Shown: one piece after another, positions 32,870 to 33,522 of the stretch
Numbering within the stretch: position 1 is the first letter of the stretch
How the letters are laid out: the number at the start of each line of letters is the position of its first letter
The notes under the pieces: generated by a model
What the model saw: only the letters and a program-made list of their open reading frames with translations
The model's database searches: none
What the model was told of the DNA's origin: nothing
Assembly: GCA_902761905.1 (NCBI GenBank)
Contig: CACWMK010000046.1
Coordinates: 1 to 33,522 of the forward strand
Source of the DNA: an uncultured Prevotellaceae bacterium
GTDB lineage: Bacteria > Bacteroidota > Bacteroidia > Bacteroidales > Bacteroidaceae
Reading direction: 5' to 3'
DNA: 33,522 nucleotides
Made by a program: the position numbers and the translations under genes

Positions 32870-32927
32870 TTTCATCTCGAGCGTAGTCGAGAGATCTCTC
32901 CATGCGCTACGCTTAGTCGAGATGACA
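32870..32927. repeat. MITE-like dispersed repeat, short copy
   Basis: This 58-bp element is the reverse complement of 22854-22934 without its 23-bp insert. The terminal inverted repeats are TTTCATCTCGA and TCGAGATGACA (10 of 11 pairs). The inner part contains CTCGA-GCGTAG-TCGAG. It lies between the smalltalk gene and the HU-like gene. Confidence 0.8.
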
Positions 32928-32939
32928 TTGAGGCTTTGA

Positions 32940-33522
32940 TTAATCGTAGGTTACGTCGTCATCATCGCTGCCACCACCTCCGCCGGTGTTACCACCTCCT
33001 GAGGTGTTTCCACCTCCGCTGGTGTTGCCACCCTGGTTATGATTCTGACTGCCGCCATTTGCTGGCTGGTCGTTCTCTGGGTCCTCGATCTCGCCCGAGG
33101 TAGAGGTAACTCGCTTCACCTCCTTGCCGGTGCGGTCGTAGCATGAGATTACGATGGCGGTAGCTGCCAGCTCTTCCTTCAGGTCCGTGCTTGGGGTGAA
33201 GATGATGCGGCGACTCGAAATCAGACCGGCCTTCACGTCGTTCACGTTCTCCACAGCCTTGCTTCGCAGTCCGAAGCGCATGTTACCCAGTCCGGGCAGT
33301 GCCACACTGTGCCCCTCAGTAGCCCATGCCTTGATTACTTCGCCAGCTGCATCCCAACATGCCTTCATCACGCCCTGACTCACTCCGCTGCGCAGAGCAG
33401 CCTCCTTGATTACCTTTGCCTGGGTCAGTGTAGAATACATCTCAGGCTTCATCACATAGCGGTAAACGCCAGGATCCTTCGGATCGTTTGTAAACTTCAG
33501 CAGTCTCTCTACTGCCTTTACT
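32940..33522 (-). CDS. HU-like DNA-binding protein with Gly-rich tail, 5' end outside window
   Basis: The frame is open through the window edge, so the first residues are missing. At least 193 residues are visible, beginning VKAVERLLKFTNDPKDPG. The domain (YSTLTQAKVIKEAALRSGVS, then WATEGHSVALPGLGNMRFGLR, RRIIFTPSTDLKEEL) matches the HU-related 'histone-like' family of Bacteroidales that pairs with smalltalk genes. A GTG/ATG inside the frame (33455/33452) should not be taken as the start because coding homology continues upstream. The tail has tandem GGGNTSGGGNTS-type repeats and ends in an acidic SDDDDVTYD, rather than the basic arm of classical HU. It should bind DNA; its partner is probably the smalltalk protein. 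Confidence 0.85.
   Translation of the reverse strand, partial: VKAVERLLKFTNDPKDPGVYRYVMKPEMYSTLTQAKVIKEAALRSGVSQGVMKACWDAAGEVIKAWATEGHSVALPGLGNMRFGLRSKAVENVNDVKAGLISSRRIIFTPSTDLKEELAATAIVISCYDRTGKEVKRVTSTSGEIEDPENDQPANGGSQNHNQGGNTSGGGNTSGGGNTGGGGGSDDDDVTYD

Noticed and set aside
32980-33060. Tandem repeat in the HU-like gene as a mobile or regulatory repeat
   Set aside because: It encodes the Gly/Asn/Ser-rich tail in frame and is explained as low-complexity protein sequence.

Overview
The window looks like chromosomal DNA of a Bacteroidales species, most likely a gut or rumen Prevotella-type organism. Three things point that way. Many genes are preceded by a TAnnTTTG -7 box (seen on both strands) and usually lack a strong Shine-Dalgarno sequence. 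The gene set is typical of the group: an animal/yeast-type GT3 glycogen synthase, a GT35 phosphorylase, an HU-like protein with a 'smalltalk' micro-gene, a GGGtGRT-protein gene and DUF4369 lipoproteins. The window also holds an IS1380-type transposase fragment of the kind common in Bacteroides and Prevotella. All family names come from reading the sequence; no database search was run.

Layout. Positions 1-130 hold the 3' end of a 5S rRNA and its terminator. Next come a secreted esterase and a small secreted protein, then glycogen synthase and glycogen phosphorylase (1526-5837). A minus-strand cluster follows (5857-8021): a ThiE-like protein, Prs and a DUF4369 lipoprotein. Divergent from it lies fabD / GH13 amylase / AlaX-like editing protein (8184-11183). 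The operon at 11294-14029 encodes an ECF sigma factor, a one-TM putative anti-sigma factor carrying in-frame palindromic DNA repeats, and a secreted protein. A short promoter-plus-terminator unit without a gene (about 14163-14254) is a small-RNA candidate. After a YgjP-type metalloprotease there are two minus-strand groups: hybrid histidine kinase / membrane EEP phosphodiesterase / flavin reductase (17821-14948), and HU / 29-aa basic protein / RNase G / GT2 (21191-17888).

The right part holds pyruvate kinase, an M3 peptidase, the IscU-like / GGGtGRT pair, a Dabb protein, the ABC-F factor EttA and a uracil permease. The last 3 kb (30528-33522) is the most rearranged part. An S41-peptidase lipoprotein and an IS1380 fragment sit between two near-identical 37-bp copies of the 3' end of a smalltalk gene. 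Next to them are the smalltalk gene, with an altered C-terminus, and an HU-like gene cut by the window edge. A 58-81 bp element with 11-bp terminal inverted repeats occurs twice in the window, in opposite orientations.

The metabolic theme is storage-glucan turnover (GT3 synthase, GT35 phosphorylase, GH13 enzyme, pyruvate kinase) beside general housekeeping. The most unusual signals are the coding palindromes in the putative anti-sigma gene, the 37-bp flanking repeats in the smalltalk locus, the small-RNA unit and the uncharacterised IscU-like/GGGtGRT pair.
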